From Deltaproteobacteria bacterium (lineage in GTDB: Bacteria > Desulfobacterota > Desulfarculia > Desulfarculales > Desulfarculaceae), in assembly GCA_021815655.1 (NCBI GenBank), contig JAKAGJ010000155.1:1-6146 (forward strand): 6,146 nt of DNA. The letters run 5' to 3'. The notes below the pieces were generated by a model that worked only from the letters and a program-made list of their open reading frames with translations, had not been told where the DNA came from and searched no databases. A program made the position numbers and the translations under genes. Positions 1 through 4,685 of the stretch are shown one piece after another. Each line of letters starts with the position of its first letter. Positions within the stretch are counted from its first letter, which is position 1.

Positions 1-1410
1 CAGGGATTGGGGCGACCCGCTTTCCAAGGCCTTCAAGGCCGCGGCCAGCAGGCCCGATTCACGCCAGGAAGCCAGGGCGCGGAAGTTCTGGGCCAGGGTC
101 TGGGCCGGGCTGCCGCCGGTGATGCCGCCCAGGCTCTGGTTGGCCAGCACGCACTGGCCGTCGTGGCGGTAGACGGCGATGCCCACGGTGGAATGGTCGA
201 TGATGCTCTGGCTTAGTTCCAACAGCTCAGAGACCTGCTTCTCGGCCCGGTGGCGTTGGCTGACGTCGCGGAAACTCCAGACCCGGCCCACCACCTGGTC
301 GCCCAGGCGATGGGGCTGGGAATGACGCTCCACCAGCCGGCCGTCCAGGAACTCCAAGAGTTCTGAACTGGTCTCCTGGGGATGGTCATAGAGCCAGCGC
401 ACCTTGGACATGAATCCCTGGGGGTCCTTGAGCTGGGACAGGGCATACTGCCGCGCCTGCTCGCCGTCGCCCCCACGCAGGATCTCCTCGGGGAAGTTCC
501 AAATCTCCAGGAACTTGCGGTTCCAGCGCCTGGTTTGCCCCTGGGCGTCGGTGATCAGTATGCCGTCGGCGGTGGCCTCCAGGGCCGCGGCCAGGAGGGA
601 CAGGGAGTGCCGCCGTTCATCCTCCGCCCGCTTCGTCTCGCTGACGTCCTGGGAGAATACGGCCACGCGCTCCACCCGCCCCTCTTGGTCGAACAGGGGA
701 TAAAACTGGTTTTCCAGCAGGTAGGGGCCGCGCTGGTCCACGAAGCTCAAGGGGCGGCCCGTTTTGACCAGGGTATCCACCATGCCTCGCCGTATCTGGT
801 ACAGCTCCGGTGAGAAGTGGCGGCTCAAGTCCTGGCCCAGCAACTGCTCGGGGGTGCCGCCGAAGCGGCGCGCGCCCTCCTGGTTGATGGCCAGCACCTT
901 GAAGTCCAGGGTCATCAACAAGGCGGACTGGGTGGTGGCGTTGAGCAGCCCGCGCAGGTTCTCCTCGCTGGCGCGCAGGGACTGCTCAGCCCGCTGACAA
1001 TGGGCGGCCTCGGCCCGCCTATCCTGGCTTGTCCCTTCCGGTCTGGCCAGGGCCAGGGCCACGGCCGCCTGTAGAGTGGCCTCGCTCAGCGGCGGGATCA
1101 GCAGGGCCTCGGCCCCAAGCGCCTGGGCCTGCTCCAGCAGATGGGGGCTGGTTTTCTGGCTGAGCAGGATCAGCCGTTGGCCAGGCAGGGAACGCAAGAG
1201 GCCGGCGATGGCCAGTCCCTCCTCCTGCCACGGCGGGGTCAGGCATATGATGGCCAAGCCAGGGCCCCGCCGCTGGGCGGTCCGCAAGGCCCGCAAGCTG
1301 GAGGTAATCACCTGGCCGGACTGGCAACCCATGGCCGCCAGGGCGCGGCTGGGCCAGTCGCCAGCGGCGGAGTCGGGGGCCACTACCATGGCTTGGGTGT
1401 GCTTCATCAT
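1..1410 (-). CDS. Multi-PAS sensor protein with receiver-like N-terminus (C-terminus beyond the window)
   Basis: The open frame starts at an ATG (1408-1410) and gives 470 residues with no stop before the left edge. Residues about 5-123 have the beta/alpha rhythm of a response-regulator receiver, ending in a LLIPP segment followed by a helix, but the usual phospho-acceptor Asp and the conserved Lys are not visible (PGLAIICLTPP and LLIPPLSEA at the expected places). A short helical linker (about 130-150) leads to PAS-like domains at about 150-260, 268-390 and 398-470. Supporting motifs are FSQDVSETKRAE and FRDVSQRHRAE at the ends of the first two, and NRKFLEIWNFPEE inside the second. PAS domains sense small ligands, redox state or light, and no cofactor residue is evident here. 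The output domain is unseen: histidine kinase is most likely, but diguanylate cyclase or sigma-54 activator cannot be excluded. GAGG lies 7 nt before the ATG, and an in-frame second ATG follows at once. The gene is divergent from the 48-residue membrane protein gene. Confidence 0.9.
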   Translation of the reverse strand, partial: MMKHTQAMVVAPDSAAGDWPSRALAAMGCQSGQVITSSLRALRTAQRRGPGLAIICLTPPWQEEGLAIAGLLRSLPGQRLILLSQKTSPHLLEQAQALGAEALLIPPLSEATLQAAVALALARPEGTSQDRRAEAAHCQRAEQSLRASEENLRGLLNATTQSALLMTLDFKVLAINQEGARRFGGTPEQLLGQDLSRHFSPELYQIRRGMVDTLVKTGRPLSFVDQRGPYLLENQFYPLFDQEGRVERVAVFSQDVSETKRAEDERRHSLSLLAAALEATADGILITDAQGQTRRWNRKFLEIWNFPEEILRGGDGEQARQYALSQLKDPQGFMSKVRWLYDHPQETSSELLEFLDGRLVERHSQPHRLGDQVVGRVWSFRDVSQRHRAEKQVSELLELSQSIIDHSTVGIAVYRHDGQCVLANQSLGGITGGSPAQTLAQNFRALASWRESGLLAAALKALESGSPQSL

Positions 1411-1461
1411 GTCAGGCCCTCGCCAGGAAGGACCAGGCTGGCGGAGGGCCAGCCTGGTCCT
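1411..1461 (-). promoter_or_regulatory. Leader hairpin upstream of the PAS sensor start codon
   Basis: A perfect 13-bp inverted repeat (1429-1441 with 1449-1461, arm AGGACCAGGCTGG) encloses a 7-nt loop, 18 nt before the sensor ATG. On the minus-strand transcript the loop reads CCCTCCG. Its CCCTC (1444-1448) is complementary to GAGGG (1417-1421), which contains the probable Shine-Dalgarno sequence. Loop-to-SD pairing could therefore limit translation. No T-run follows the stem on either strand, so a simple intrinsic terminator is less likely. The hairpin is read directly from the sequence; its function is inferred. Confidence 0.5.
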
Positions 1462-1503
1462 CGTGTCTTCCTCATCCCCGCCCTTGATTCCTGCTGGTCA
1501 CTG

Positions 1504-1534
1504 ATTATAGCCACAGCCACCGACAGGTTGGCAA
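1504..1534 (-). promoter_or_regulatory. Candidate sigma-70-type promoter of the PAS sensor gene
   Basis: Read on the minus strand, a TTGCCA hexamer (1529-1534) is followed after 19 bases by a perfect TATAAT (1504-1509). The spacer is 2 bp longer than ideal. The predicted transcript would start near 1497 and carry a leader of about 87 nt holding the hairpin at 1429-1461. The tandem dyads at 1561-1597 lie just upstream of the -35, where they could also affect sensor transcription (inference). Confidence 0.5.
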
Positions 1535-1548
1535 GCCAGAGCCCCCGG

Positions 1549-1647
1549 CCGGCCTCGTCTTCCTGCCCGGCAGGACAGCAAGTCTTGCCCGGCAGGACAT
1601 CTGGGCCGCCGCCGCCAGCCCCGCCCTGGGCGCCGAGACGAGGCCGG
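1549..1647. repeat. 99-bp element bounded by 12-bp inverted repeats
   Basis: CCGGCCTCGTCT (1549-1560) and its exact reverse complement (1636-1647) enclose 75 bases. Inside are the two dyads at 1561-1575 and 1583-1597, then a GC-rich tract. As plus-strand RNA this could fold as a closing stem around two hairpins, both with CCCGG loops. The second of these, GTCTTG/CAGGAC, needs one G-U pair on the plus strand but would have an A-C mismatch on the minus strand. Alternatives are a short MITE-like or REP-like repeat, or purely protein-binding DNA. I see no flanking target-site duplication. Confidence 0.45.
1561..1597 (+). promoter_or_regulatory. Two tandem dyads, candidate enhancer sites for a sigma-54 activator
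   Basis: TCCTGCCCGGCAGGA (1561-1575) is a perfect odd palindrome. TCTTGCCCGGCAGGA (1583-1597) differs from it by one base and extends to a 17-bp near-dyad (1582-1598). The two share a 14-base direct repeat, and their centres (1568 and 1590) are 22 bp apart, about two helical turns, so bound dimers would face the same side of the DNA. They lie about 117 and 139 bp upstream of the GG of the -24 element, within the usual distance for NtrC-family activator sites. I do not see a clear IHF site between them and the promoter. Confidence 0.5.
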
Positions 1648-1704
1648 GCGCCAAAGCTCCTCCATTTACGTGGCCTTAGATAACAGGCCCAACCCAATGG
1701 ATTT

Positions 1705-1721
1705 TTGGCACGATCATTGAA
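1705..1721 (+). promoter_or_regulatory. Sigma-54-like -24/-12 promoter for the small membrane protein
   Basis: The -24 block TTGGCACG (1705-1712) matches the sigma-54 consensus fully. After four bases, TTGAA (1717-1721) stands where TTGCA or TTGCT is expected, so the spacing is correct but the -12 GC is GA. Transcription would start near 1732, leaving a leader of about 55 nt. A GAAGC-TAG-GCTTC inverted repeat (1719-1731) runs from the -12 to the predicted start. The dyads upstream strengthen the call; the altered -12 base weakens it. Confidence 0.6.
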
Positions 1722-1786
1722 GCTAGGCTTCTGGCAACAGTCTCCTGCCCCGACAACCCAGGTTATCTTGCAAAGGGGATTTCAGC

Positions 1787-1933
1787 ATGGGAACCATTGC
1801 CATAGTAGCCATCGCCGTTTGCGGTTTGTTGTGGGTCGCTGCCATCGTCGAATTCTCGCGCACCCTCTCTGAACTGGCCCGTTGCCGCAACAGCGCCGGC
1901 CGCCTGCTGGATGCCATCGGTTCGGGGCGCTAG
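1787..1933 (+). CDS. Small single-span membrane protein, 48 residues, unrecognised
   Basis: The ATG at 1787 opens a 48-codon frame ending in TAG. AAGGGG (1773-1778) sits 8 nt upstream, a strong and well-spaced ribosome binding site. Residues about 3-21 (TIAIVAIAVCGLLWVAAIV) form one hydrophobic helix. The remaining 27 residues are amphipathic, with Arg at 25, 33, 35, 40 and 48. A very short N-terminus and a basic tail favour a cytoplasmic C-terminus. There are two Cys (12, 34) and no lipobox. Codon use is less GC-rich than in neighbouring genes (ATA, GTA, GGA, GTT). I do not recognise the family. A helix followed by a charged cytoplasmic tail broadly recalls PspB-type stress proteins, but I see no sequence match. 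The gene stands alone between a sigma-54-like promoter and a stem-loop, so it is probably a monocistronic, activator-controlled unit. Confidence 0.7.
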   Translation: MGTIAIVAIAVCGLLWVAAIVEFSRTLSELARCRNSAGRLLDAIGSGR

Positions 1934-1972
1934 CTGTCCTTTCATTTGAGCCGCCTCCGCCAGGCCAAGATC

Positions 1973-1996
1973 AAGGCCGGTTTCCGGACCGGCCTT
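1973..1996. terminator. Stem-loop between convergent genes
   Basis: AAGGCCGGT (1973-1981) pairs with ACCGGCCTT (1988-1996) as a perfect 9-bp stem with a 6-nt loop. It lies 39 nt after the small-protein stop and reaches into the TAA stop codon of the HPP gene on the other strand. Neither side has a clear T-tract, so it is a likely but non-canonical bidirectional terminator. Confidence 0.55.
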
Positions 1997-2531
1997 ACAG
2001 CCAAAATTCCGGGTAGCGCCGGCGGGCCGGCAGGTTGTTGACCACCAGGGCGATGACCAGCATTATCAGCGCCCCCAGCCCCACCGGCACCAGGGCATAG
2101 AGATACCCCAGGGCGTGCACCTGCGGCCCGCCGATCACCGCGATCAGGGCCGTGGCCCCGCCGGGCGGATGCAGGGTCTTGGTGGCATGCATCACCACTA
2201 TGGCAAAGGCCACGGCCAGGGGCGCGGCCAGCCAGGGCAGCCCGGGCAGCAGTTGCTGGGCGCTCACGCCCACCAGGGCCGAGAGCAGGTGCCCGCCCAG
2301 CAGGTTGCGCGGCTGGGCCAGGGGGCTCTTGATGGCCCCGTAGATAAGCACCGCCGAGGCGCCGAAGGAACCCACCATCAGGGTCAGGGCGGTTCCCTGG
2401 AAAAACCGGTAATGTAGGCCGGCCACGGCGGCGATGCCCAGGCAGGAACCCAGCCAGGACCAGGCCATCTCGCCTAGGCTTACCCGCGGGGGGCTCTGGG
2501 TGGTGCCCTTCATCTTGGCCAGGAAGCTCAT
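1995..2531 (-). CDS. HPP-family integral membrane protein
   Basis: This 178-residue protein carries the family signature HPPGGATALI at residues 121-130. A second conserved stretch runs from GSFGASAVLIYG (54-65) to SPLAQPRNLLGGH (69-81). Hydrophobic segments at about 22-40, 46-67, 80-97, 100-118 and 141-166 fit the multi-span topology of the family. Cyanobacterial and chloroplast HPP proteins have been linked to nitrite transport; the bacterial role is mostly unproven, so the substrate is unknown here. The start is the ATG at 2529-2531. It overlaps the TGA of the upstream CBS gene as ATGA, and GGAGG lies 5 nt before it. The same frame stays open upstream (to about 2681), but that part is Gly/Pro/Arg-rich and antiparallel-frame-like, so I exclude it. 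HPP domains are often fused to CBS domains in other bacteria, which supports a shared function for this pair. Confidence 0.93.
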   Translation of the reverse strand: MSFLAKMKGTTQSPPRVSLGEMAWSWLGSCLGIAAVAGLHYRFFQGTALTLMVGSFGASAVLIYGAIKSPLAQPRNLLGGHLLSALVGVSAQQLLPGLPWLAAPLAVAFAIVVMHATKTLHPPGGATALIAVIGGPQVHALGYLYALVPVGLGALIMLVIALVVNNLPARRRYPEFWL

Positions 2532-3148
2532 GGCCGCCTCCCCGCCGCCTGGCGCACCAGGTCGGCGCGGCTGACGATACCCAGCAGGCGCCCCTGGGCG
2601 TCCACCACCGGCGCCCGGTTGACCCCCCGGTGGTTGAGCAGGGCCGCGATCTCGGTCAGGGTGGCCTCCGGCCCCACGCACAGCGCCGGCGCGTTCATGG
2701 CCTGCCCGGCCGACTCCCCCAGCATGGGCGCCACCAGGCAGGAACCGCTGTTCAGACAGCGGGCCACCACGCCCATGAAGGTGCCCGGCCCCTGGGGGTC
2801 CATGCGGGCCAGGAAGTCCTTTTCGGAGATCACCCCCAGCACCCGACCCTGGCCGTCCAGCACCGGCAGCCCCGATACCCCGGCCTGGGCCATGACCTGG
2901 GCCACCTGGGGCAAGGGCGTGTCCGCGGTCACGCTGACCACCGGCATGCTCATCAGGTCCTTGGCCCTGAGGCTGAAGCCCAGGCGCCGCATGGCCTGGG
3001 CATAGGCCAGGCGGAAAATCTCCCGCGCGTCCCCGGGGGTGATGTCCACATAGCCCGACAGGCCCTTCATGGCCTCCAGGACATCCTGGTCCGATACCTG
3101 GTATTCCAGGGGCATCTCCTCTGTCCCTTGGTCCTGATTCTGAGTCAC
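2528..3148 (-). CDS. Tandem CBS-domain regulatory protein paired with HPP protein
   Basis: This is a 206-residue soluble protein. Residues about 20-58 form a helical domain (DVLEAMKGLSGY, then DITPGDAREIFRLAYAQA). Two CBS motifs follow at about 62-118 (DLMSMPVVSVTADTPL, then GVSGLPVLDGQGRVLGVISEKDFL) and 149-201 (AMNAPALCVGPEATL, then GVNRAPVVDAQGRLLGIVSRADL). The extended insert between them (about 120-148) contains two Cys (131, 137). CBS pairs usually bind adenine nucleotides and gate or tune a partner, here plausibly the co-translated HPP membrane protein. The start codon is GTG (3146-3148), preceded by GGGGAGG with a short 7-nt-class spacing; no better ATG is available at the N-terminus. 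It is the first gene of a two-gene operon. Confidence 0.93.
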   Translation of the reverse strand: MTQNQDQGTEEMPLEYQVSDQDVLEAMKGLSGYVDITPGDAREIFRLAYAQAMRRLGFSLRAKDLMSMPVVSVTADTPLPQVAQVMAQAGVSGLPVLDGQGRVLGVISEKDFLARMDPQGPGTFMGVVARCLNSGSCLVAPMLGESAGQAMNAPALCVGPEATLTEIAALLNHRGVNRAPVVDAQGRLLGIVSRADLVRQAAGRRP

Positions 3149-3192
3149 GGCTTCCTCCCCTGAGTCTGCCCAGGTCTATTGTGGCATTTTAG

Positions 3193-3231
3193 TACTTAAA
3201 TAAGTATATCCCCATCTCCAGAGCATGGCAA
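3193..3231 (-). promoter_or_regulatory. Sigma-70-type promoter of the CBS-HPP operon with overlapping palindrome
   Basis: Read on the minus strand, TTGCCA (3226-3231) and TATACT (3203-3208) are separated by exactly 17 bp, each matching consensus in five of six positions. The predicted start is near 3196. The perfect inverted repeat TACTTA-AA-TAAGTA (3193-3206) covers the downstream part of the -10 and the start site, a position typical of a repressor operator. It is in an AT-rich patch unlike the rest of the window. The leader is about 50 nt. Confidence 0.65.
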
Positions 3232-3275
3232 GCCCTTAAGACAGTCCAGTTCAGCCGGCCATGGGCATTTGCCCC

Positions 3276-3309
3276 TTGCCAGGGTGGCCTCGGGGGTATA
3301 AACCCTGGC
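3276..3309 (+). promoter_or_regulatory. Possible promoter or operator for the gene at 3367
   Basis: TTGCCA (3276-3281) and TATAAA (3297-3302) are separated by only 15 bp, shorter than ideal. An 8-bp inverted repeat, GCCAGGGT (3278-3285) with ACCCTGGC (3302-3309), encloses the spacer and most of the TATAAA. A further short dyad, GGGCA-TT-TGCCC, lies at 3263-3274. The arrangement could be a regulated promoter, but the spacing makes it weak. Confidence 0.3.
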
Positions 3310-3366
3310 CAGCGCCTCTGGTCAGTCTGTCACATTGCTACCAAAGCAAGCCACGGCGGGAGCAAC

Positions 3367-3786
3367 ATGCAAGGAGCCCAACAATTCGCGGAATTTTTGG
3401 CCCAGTGGCCCACCAGCCAGGCGGGGCTCAAGCAGGCCTATGGGCGGCTCAAGTCCTGGGCCGAGGCCCTGCCCGGGGCCCGGGCCAGCTTTTTGGCCCG
3501 GCCGGGGGTGAGCCACTCCCTGCGCTTTGACCTGGAGCCGCGCCCAGAGGGCCGCCAGCGGCCGGTCTTTTTCCTGGTGGACGCGGTGGATGACGGCGGC
3601 GAGCGCTTTCTGTCGGTGTGCTTCTACGAGGACGAGGTGAGCGACCCAGAGGACCTGGGCAACGCCATACCCCAGGGGCTCTTCCAGGAAACCGGCTATT
3701 GCTTCGACCTGGAGGACGACGACCCCCAGTTCATGGCCTATCTGCACCAGCGTCTGGCCGAGGCCCACGCCGCGGCCCGGGGCTAG
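3367..3786 (+). CDS. Conserved hypothetical soluble protein, 139 residues
   Basis: The ATG at 3367 follows a GGGAG sequence 5 nt upstream. The product has no signal peptide or membrane helix. An N-terminal helical part (1-36) leads to an alpha/beta core with FLARPGVSHSLRF (42-54), PVFFLVDAVDD (66-76), FLSVCFYEDEVSDPEDLGN (81-99), IPQGLF (101-106) and GYCFDLEDDD (110-119), then a C-terminal helix (120-138). I recall similar uncharacterised proteins in Geobacter and relatives sharing the pattern of LSVCFY, a DP.ELG segment, P.GL and CFDL. No catalytic motif is recognisable and I assign no function. It is the only plus-strand gene in the right half. It has its own leader, and its last 56 bases overlap the end of the opposing membrane-protein gene. 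Confidence 0.85.
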   Translation: MQGAQQFAEFLAQWPTSQAGLKQAYGRLKSWAEALPGARASFLARPGVSHSLRFDLEPRPEGRQRPVFFLVDAVDDGGERFLSVCFYEDEVSDPEDLGNAIPQGLFQETGYCFDLEDDDPQFMAYLHQRLAEAHAAARG

Positions 3787-4096
3787 GCCCGGGCCGGCGC
3801 CGCCGCAGGCGCCTCAGGAGCCAGGGCAGCGCCAGCACCAGGACCGGCAGCCACCACCAATCCCGGGGCTGGGCCCGCTGCCAGGCCACGGCCAGGCCGC
3901 GCACCCCGTCCGGGGGGTTGTTGCCGAACCACTCCTGCACCAGCTTGGCCGGGAACCGCCCCTTGATAATCATCTCGGCCCAGTACCAGGGAATCATGTC
4001 GGCGGGCGTCAGGCGGTAGGTGAGCCACAGCAGCAAGGCCAGGGACAACACCAGGGCCAGGAGCAGCAAGGCCAGCAGGCGCCAGGGCGAGGGCAT
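3731..4096 (-). CDS. Small membrane protein with two predicted helices, unrecognised
   Basis: This 121-residue frame starts at an ATG (4094-4096) with GGAGG 8 nt upstream. Residues 5-27 form a strongly hydrophobic Leu-rich helix. A second helix spans about 80-95 (WWWLPVLVLALPWLL). The connecting stretch (28-79) includes Trp-rich PWYWAEMIIKG. The C-terminus (95-121) is an Arg/Pro/Gly-rich basic tail, probably cytoplasmic and low in complexity, encoded partly over the end of the convergent gene. I do not recognise the family. It follows the RdgC-like pair by 49 nt in the same direction and may be co-transcribed. The tail sequence is the least certain part, since it overlaps another gene. Confidence 0.7.
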   Translation of the reverse strand: MPSPWRLLALLLLALVLSLALLLWLTYRLTPADMIPWYWAEMIIKGRFPAKLVQEWFGNNPPDGVRGLAVAWQRAQPRDWWWLPVLVLALPWLLRRLRRRRPGPSPGPRRGPRPDAGADRP

Positions 4097-4145
4097 GGTC
4101 TTGTCCTCCAGGGGCCGGGCCGGAGGCGTCAGCCTAGGCCAGGCT

Positions 4146-4682
4146 CTACTCCTCGACTTGGCGGCCAGCGGCCCAGGCCTTGAGCGCCGCCCACAGTTCC
4201 CCGCCCTTTTCGTCGGCCAGGCGCTGGGTCAAAAAGACCATCAGCAGCCCCTCCAGGCCGCGCAGGGCCGCGTCCACCAGGGAGATGCGCTCCAGCACCA
4301 GCCCCTCCAGCCCCTCGGGCGCCCCGCCCCCCGGGGCCGTGGGCGGCAGCTTCAGGGCCTTGAGCCCCAGTTCGGCGGCCTCCAGGGTGAGCCAATACTC
4401 CTCGCCGTCGATCATCAGCCCCAGGCGCAGGCTCTCCACCAGCTTGCCTCGCCTTAGGGCCTGCCGGGCCTCGGCCAGGGAGGTCTCGCGCCCCTTGACC
4501 GTGACCCGGGTGCCCTCCTGCCCCTGGACGGGACCAAGCACCAGGCGCTCGCCCAGGAGCACGTCCACCAGGCGGCCGTCGGCCAGCTGCACGCTGCCCA
4601 TTTCCTCGCTGACATACCACAGCCAGGTGAGGAACTCCTGGCCCAGGAAGACCTTCTCGTTCATCAGCGCCAGGACGTCCAT
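4146..4682 (-). CDS. RdgC C-terminal-like protein, companion of the upstream short RdgC
   Basis: This is a 178-residue soluble protein beginning at an ATG (4680-4682). GGAGG lies 8 nt before it, inside the last codons of rdgC, so translation is probably coupled. Compared from memory with the C-terminal part of E. coli RdgC, the order of features agrees. FLTWLW (17-22) corresponds to the LTEW segment. A strand run with VTVKGRETSLAEARQAL (60-76) corresponds to the segment around the TSEEI helix. GKLVESLRLGL (79-89) corresponds to GKVVTKLAL. A strand pair ending LKALKL (107-112) corresponds to LKRLKF. The C-terminal helices from about 128, ISLVDAALRGLEGLLMVFL, match the terminal helical part. 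A Gly/Pro-rich loop lies at 113-124. A role in the RdgC DNA-binding ring is inferred. An unrelated co-transcribed protein remains possible. Confidence 0.85.
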   Translation of the reverse strand: MDVLALMNEKVFLGQEFLTWLWYVSEEMGSVQLADGRLVDVLLGERLVLGPVQGQEGTRVTVKGRETSLAEARQALRRGKLVESLRLGLMIDGEEYWLTLEAAELGLKALKLPPTAPGGGAPEGLEGLVLERISLVDAALRGLEGLLMVFLTQRLADEKGGELWAALKAWAAGRQVEE

Positions 4683-4685
4683 GGC

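Noticed and set aside
382..813. Plus-strand frames opposite the PAS domains
   Set aside because: The minus-strand frame is open for the full 1410 bases and encodes recognisable PAS motifs; the opposite frames carry no recognisable domain.
1564..1599. Direct repeat as a minimal CRISPR-like array
   Set aside because: There are only two 14-base units with an 8-base gap, each is a dyad, and there is no spacer of CRISPR size or cas gene.
1407..1697. Minus-strand open frame of 96 codons ending in the sensor's ATGATGA
   Set aside because: It needs a TTG start, its product is low-complexity (Gly/Pro/Arg-rich), and it runs across the inverted repeats, dyads and the TATAAT promoter, which explain this stretch better as non-coding.
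1763..1945. Minus-strand frames antisense to the 48-residue gene
   Set aside because: Products are polar and repetitive without a domain or good start, whereas the plus strand has a strong SD, a promoter and a coherent transmembrane helix.
2532..2681. N-terminal extension of the HPP protein by 50 residues
   Set aside because: The extension is Gly/Pro/Arg-rich and lies over the CBS2 coding region in another frame. The ATG at 2531 has a good SD and the ATGA coupling.
2630..3163. Long plus-strand open frame opposite the CBS gene (177 codons)
   Set aside because: It is a shadow frame produced by high GC; its His/Gly/Gln-rich product has no domain, while the opposite strand encodes clear CBS motifs.
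4129..4620. Alternative minus-strand frame of 163 codons over the RdgC C-terminal-like gene
   Set aside because: It is Gly/Arg/Ala/Pro-rich with no hydrophobic core. The overlapping frame at 4146-4682 has a proper SD and RdgC-like features.
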